NCBI RefSeq assembly: GCF_033095805.1
Contig: NZ_CP109901.1
Coordinates: forward strand, 2,728,001-2,792,000
Source of the DNA: Serratia sp. UGAL515B_01
Lineage (GTDB): Bacteria > Pseudomonadota > Gammaproteobacteria > Enterobacterales > Enterobacteriaceae
Direction: 5' to 3'
DNA: 64,000 bases
In this document: positions 61,602-64,000 of the stretch, in pieces
Layout: every line of letters starts with the position of its first letter
Position numbering within the stretch: position 1 is the first letter of the stretch
Notes under the pieces: model-generated
Told to the model about the DNA's origin: nothing
Seen by the model: only the letters and a program-made list of their open reading frames with translations
Databases searched by the model: none
Position numbers and translations under genes: made by a program

Positions 61602-63245
61602 CTATTTTGCGGAGGCCAGTACTGCACTGACGATTTCAACGGCTTCGTGCTCTATCTTTTCGCGATGTTCAACCCCGAGGAAACTCTCACAGTAGATCTT
61701 ATAGGCTTCTTCGGTGCCTGAAGGGCGAGCAGCAAACCAACCATTATCAGTCATCACTTTCAGGCCACCAATCGAAGCTCCATTACCCGGCGCGGTGGTC
61801 AAACGTGCAGTAATCGGATCGCCTGCCAACGTGCTGGCTGTTACCATTTTTGGCGACAACTTCGACAAGGCGGCCTTCTGTGCTGACGTTGCTGGTGCCT
61901 GTAGACGGTTATAACTCGGTGCCCCAAAGCGTTTAGCCAGATCATCATAATGATGCTGCGGATTTTCTCCGGTGATTGCTGTTATTTCTGCCGCCAGCAG
62001 ACACATGATGATACCGTCTTTGTCTGTAGACCAAGGCGTACCGTCAAAACGCAAGAATGAAGCCCCAGCGCTTTCCTCACCACCAAATCCAAGAGAACCA
62101 TCAAACAGCCCCTCAACAAACCATTTGAAACCCACGGGGACTTCTATCAGTTGGCGATCCAGATCGGCAACCACACGGTCGATCATCGCACTGGATACCA
62201 AAGTTTTGCCCACAGCAACATCCTCCCTCCACTGCGGACGATGTTGGAAAAGATAATTGATGGCTACCGCCAAATAATGGTTCGGGTTCATCAGGCCCTT
62301 TGGCGTGACAATACCGTGGCGGTCATAGTCTGGATCGTTAGCAAAGGCCAGATCGAATTTATCACGCAGAGCCAACAAACCGGCCATTGCCGACTCAGAA
62401 GAACAGTCCATGCGAATGATACCGTCATGGTCAAGGTGCATGAAACGGAAAGTCTGATCGATCGAATCATTAACCAACGTTAAATCAAGTTTGTAATGCT
62501 CGGCAATCCGCTGCCAGTATGCAATGCCAGAACCACCGAGTGGATCAACACCAAGCTTCAGCCCCACCCGCTGAATAGCTGGCATATCAATAATTTCCAC
62601 CAGCCCAGTGACATAAGGCTGTACCAAATCCTGAGCATGAAGATAGCCACTATTCCAGGCTTTTTCCAACGATTGACGTTGAACACCCTGTAATTTAAGT
62701 GTCAGTAGCTCATTGGCGCGTTTTTCAATCACCGAAGTTAGATTAGTGTCAGCGGGGCCACCGTTTGGCGGATTATACTTAATACCACCATCTTCCGGCG
62801 GGTTGTGCGAAGGCGTAATAACAATGCCGTCAGCGACTGCTCCGCCTTTACGGTTGTGCGACAAGATAGCATGTGACACAGCCGGTGTTGGTGTGAAGCC
62901 ATTATCTTCTTGTACAACAACCTCAACACCATTGGCAGTCAAAACTTCCAGCACGGAAATGAAGGCGGGCTCAGAGAGAGCATGAGTATCCTTGCCTACA
63001 TAACAAGGGCCAGTGGTGCCCTGCTCGCGGCGAACTTCGGCGATAGCCTGTGCTATCGCCAGGATATGCGCTTCATTAAAACTCTGGCGTAAAGCACTGC
63101 CACGGTGCCCTGATGTGCCGAATTTTACAGCATGAGCCGCATTACCGATTTCCGGTTCAAGCACATAATACTGTGACGTTAGTTGAGCTACGTTGATCAA
63201 ATCACTTTGCTGAGCGGGTTGCCCGGCACGTGGGTCATTCGCCAT
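61602..63245 (-). CDS. pgm: Phosphoglucomutase, alpha-D-glucose specific
   Basis: Pgm interconverts glucose-1-phosphate and glucose-6-phosphate, linking glycolysis with UDP-glucose and glycogen. The phosphoserine motif [27 protein letters not shown], the metal-binding [10 protein letters not shown] and the sugar loop [10 protein letters not shown] are intact. Length is 547 against 546 in E. coli. It lies 76 bp after seqA and converges on kdpE across 62 bp without a clear terminator. Confidence 0.97.
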   Translation of the reverse strand: MANDPRAGQPAQQSDLINVAQLTSQYYVLEPEIGNAAHAVKFGTSGHRGSALRQSFNEAHILAIAQAIAEVRREQGTTGPCYVGKDTHALSEPAFISVLEVLTANGVEVVVQEDNGFTPTPAVSHAILSHNRKGGAVADGIVITPSHNPPEDGGIKYNPPNGGPADTNLTSVIEKRANELLTLKLQGVQRQSLEKAWNSGYLHAQDLVQPYVTGLVEIIDMPAIQRVGLKLGVDPLGGSGIAYWQRIAEHYKLDLTLVNDSIDQTFRFMHLDHDGIIRMDCSSESAMAGLLALRDKFDLAFANDPDYDRHGIVTPKGLMNPNHYLAVAINYLFQHRPQWREDVAVGKTLVSSAMIDRVVADLDRQLIEVPVGFKWFVEGLFDGSLGFGGEESAGASFLRFDGTPWSTDKDGIIMCLLAAEITAITGENPQHHYDDLAKRFGAPSYNRLQAPATSAQKAALSKLSPKMVTASTLAGDPITARLTTAPGNGASIGGLKVMTDNGWFAARPSGTEEAYKIYCESFLGVEHREKIEHEAVEIVSAVLASAK

Positions 63246-63321
63246 CGACTCTCTCCCTTATGCCAGTACCGCGGCCGGGCAACATATCGCTTACGACCAC
63301 CGTCACAGGCTGTTTGCTAAA

Positions 63322-63861
63322 TTAGACAGTACCGCAAACTTTCTCGATCAGTTCCGCCGGGAACTGCATAGCCTGCATGATGTGTTCGATCATGCTACGC
63401 TTGCGGCCAGTATTAGTGTTAGTAATCACCCAATAAGGCGTACCTGAAACCTGCTTGGGTTTAGTATGCGTTCCGTTTGCCAACAACGTTTGCTGATCGC
63501 CAGCAAAATAGGTACGAGTGCGCCCATGCAACGCATCGGTTGCTATTGAAAACCCTTTTGGATCAATAGAATATAAAGTGGAAAGTATCATCATAAAACG
63601 ATTTATCGCTTTATTCTGTTCGGTATACTCATTCGACAACAGTAGTTCATGCACAACACGCTCATGCGACAGTTTTGCTGGAACGGCAACAACAGGCATA
63701 TTAGCCTGAGCCGCCTCAACAACAGTTGACATGTTACGTGCAGGAATGCCTGCGGTAAATTTCAGCATGCGCCGTAAAATATCAGACGCACTTTCACCAA
63801 TGTGCTGCGTATGGCTGGCAATGTAGCGGTAAAGTTCTTCGTCAACTTCTATAGTTTTCAT
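63322..63861 (-). CDS. seqA: Negative modulator of replication initiation SeqA
   Basis: SeqA binds hemimethylated GATC and sequesters oriC after initiation. The N-terminal oligomerisation domain is MKTIEVDEELYRYIASHTQHIGESASDILRRML; the C-terminal DNA-binding domain holds GRTRTYFAGDQQTLLANGTHTKPKQV and TNTGRKRSMIEHIMQAMQFP. Length is 179 against 181 in E. coli. The order seqA-pgm is as in E. coli. With mutH at the other end, two genes that read GATC methylation are present in the window, but they are unlinked. Confidence 0.97.
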   Translation of the reverse strand: MKTIEVDEELYRYIASHTQHIGESASDILRRMLKFTAGIPARNMSTVVEAAQANMPVVAVPAKLSHERVVHELLLSNEYTEQNKAINRFMMILSTLYSIDPKGFSIATDALHGRTRTYFAGDQQTLLANGTHTKPKQVSGTPYWVITNTNTGRKRSMIEHIMQAMQFPAELIEKVCGTV

Positions 63862-64000
63862 CTTTATCCAAAACGATAATGCAATTGATTTTTATGGTAT
63901 TTAAAGAAAAACTTAATTTTCACCTACATATTTATATATCTGGTTTTACTGTAATTCACTGCCTTTGGCTAGATTAACAGACTCTAGAGGACCCGCCAAC
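63862..64000. other. Upstream region of seqA to window end
   Basis: AT-rich promoter region. No coding start is visible before the window ends. In E. coli the divergent neighbour is ybfF, which may begin just outside. Confidence 0.4.

Overview
The window is chromosomal DNA of an Enterobacterales bacterium. It is most likely a member of the Yersiniaceae close to Serratia or Yersinia. This rests on near full-length protein matches to E. coli genes known to me, gene order largely collinear with the E. coli 16-17 min region, intergenic palindromic repeats of a type I associate with Serratia and Yersinia, and genes absent from the E. coli locus (pcp, the DUF969/DUF979 pair, a class II cyclic-nucleotide phosphodiesterase). 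Base composition looks close to 50% GC by eye; I did not compute it. No phage, insertion sequence, CRISPR array, rRNA or plasmid gene was seen.

Layout. 1-1.8 kb: the 3' end of mutH, then ygdQ, a pair that sits elsewhere in E. coli. It is joined to the next block through a 195 bp palindromic repeat, so this is probably a rearrangement junction. 1.8-10 kb: pgl, ybhA, and the molybdate locus modABC/acrZ/modE/modF with a perfect ModE operator. 9.7-15.1 kb: an isochorismatase-like hydrolase, a CPBP membrane protease, then galTKM without galE but with both gal operators kept. 15-20 kb: psiF, gpmA, aroG, pnuC, nadA (with a NadR box). 20.3-20.7 kb: four tRNA genes (Lys, Lys, Val, Lys). 20.9-29.7 kb: the Tol-Pal envelope system (ybgC-tolQRAB-pal-cpoB) and the cytochrome bd-I operon (cydABX-ybgE), all on the minus strand.

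30.7-42.3 kb: the TCA block sdhCDAB-sucABCD (minus) and divergent gltA. 42.4-48.2 kb: nei, then a six-gene minus-strand operon pxpB-pxpC-pxpA-DUF969-DUF979-pcp, which looks like a complete pyroglutamate release, uptake and hydrolysis module. 48.4-52.5 kb: a run reading ybgA/rudS (DUF523+DUF1722), phrB, a periplasmic metallo-beta-lactamase-fold phosphodiesterase, and ybgI. 52.6-61.5 kb: a second repeat, ybfA, and the high-affinity potassium system kdpFABCDE with a KdpE box. kdpD is broken by a single missing C in a C-run. 61.6-63.9 kb: pgm and seqA.

Most of the window is ordinary core metabolism. The points worth a second look are the kdpD frameshift, the gal operon that kept its operators but not galE, the pyroglutamate operon, the DUF523-DUF1722 gene beside the photolyase gene, the isochorismatase-like enzyme without the usual cysteine, and several strong hairpins and repeat remnants between genes.
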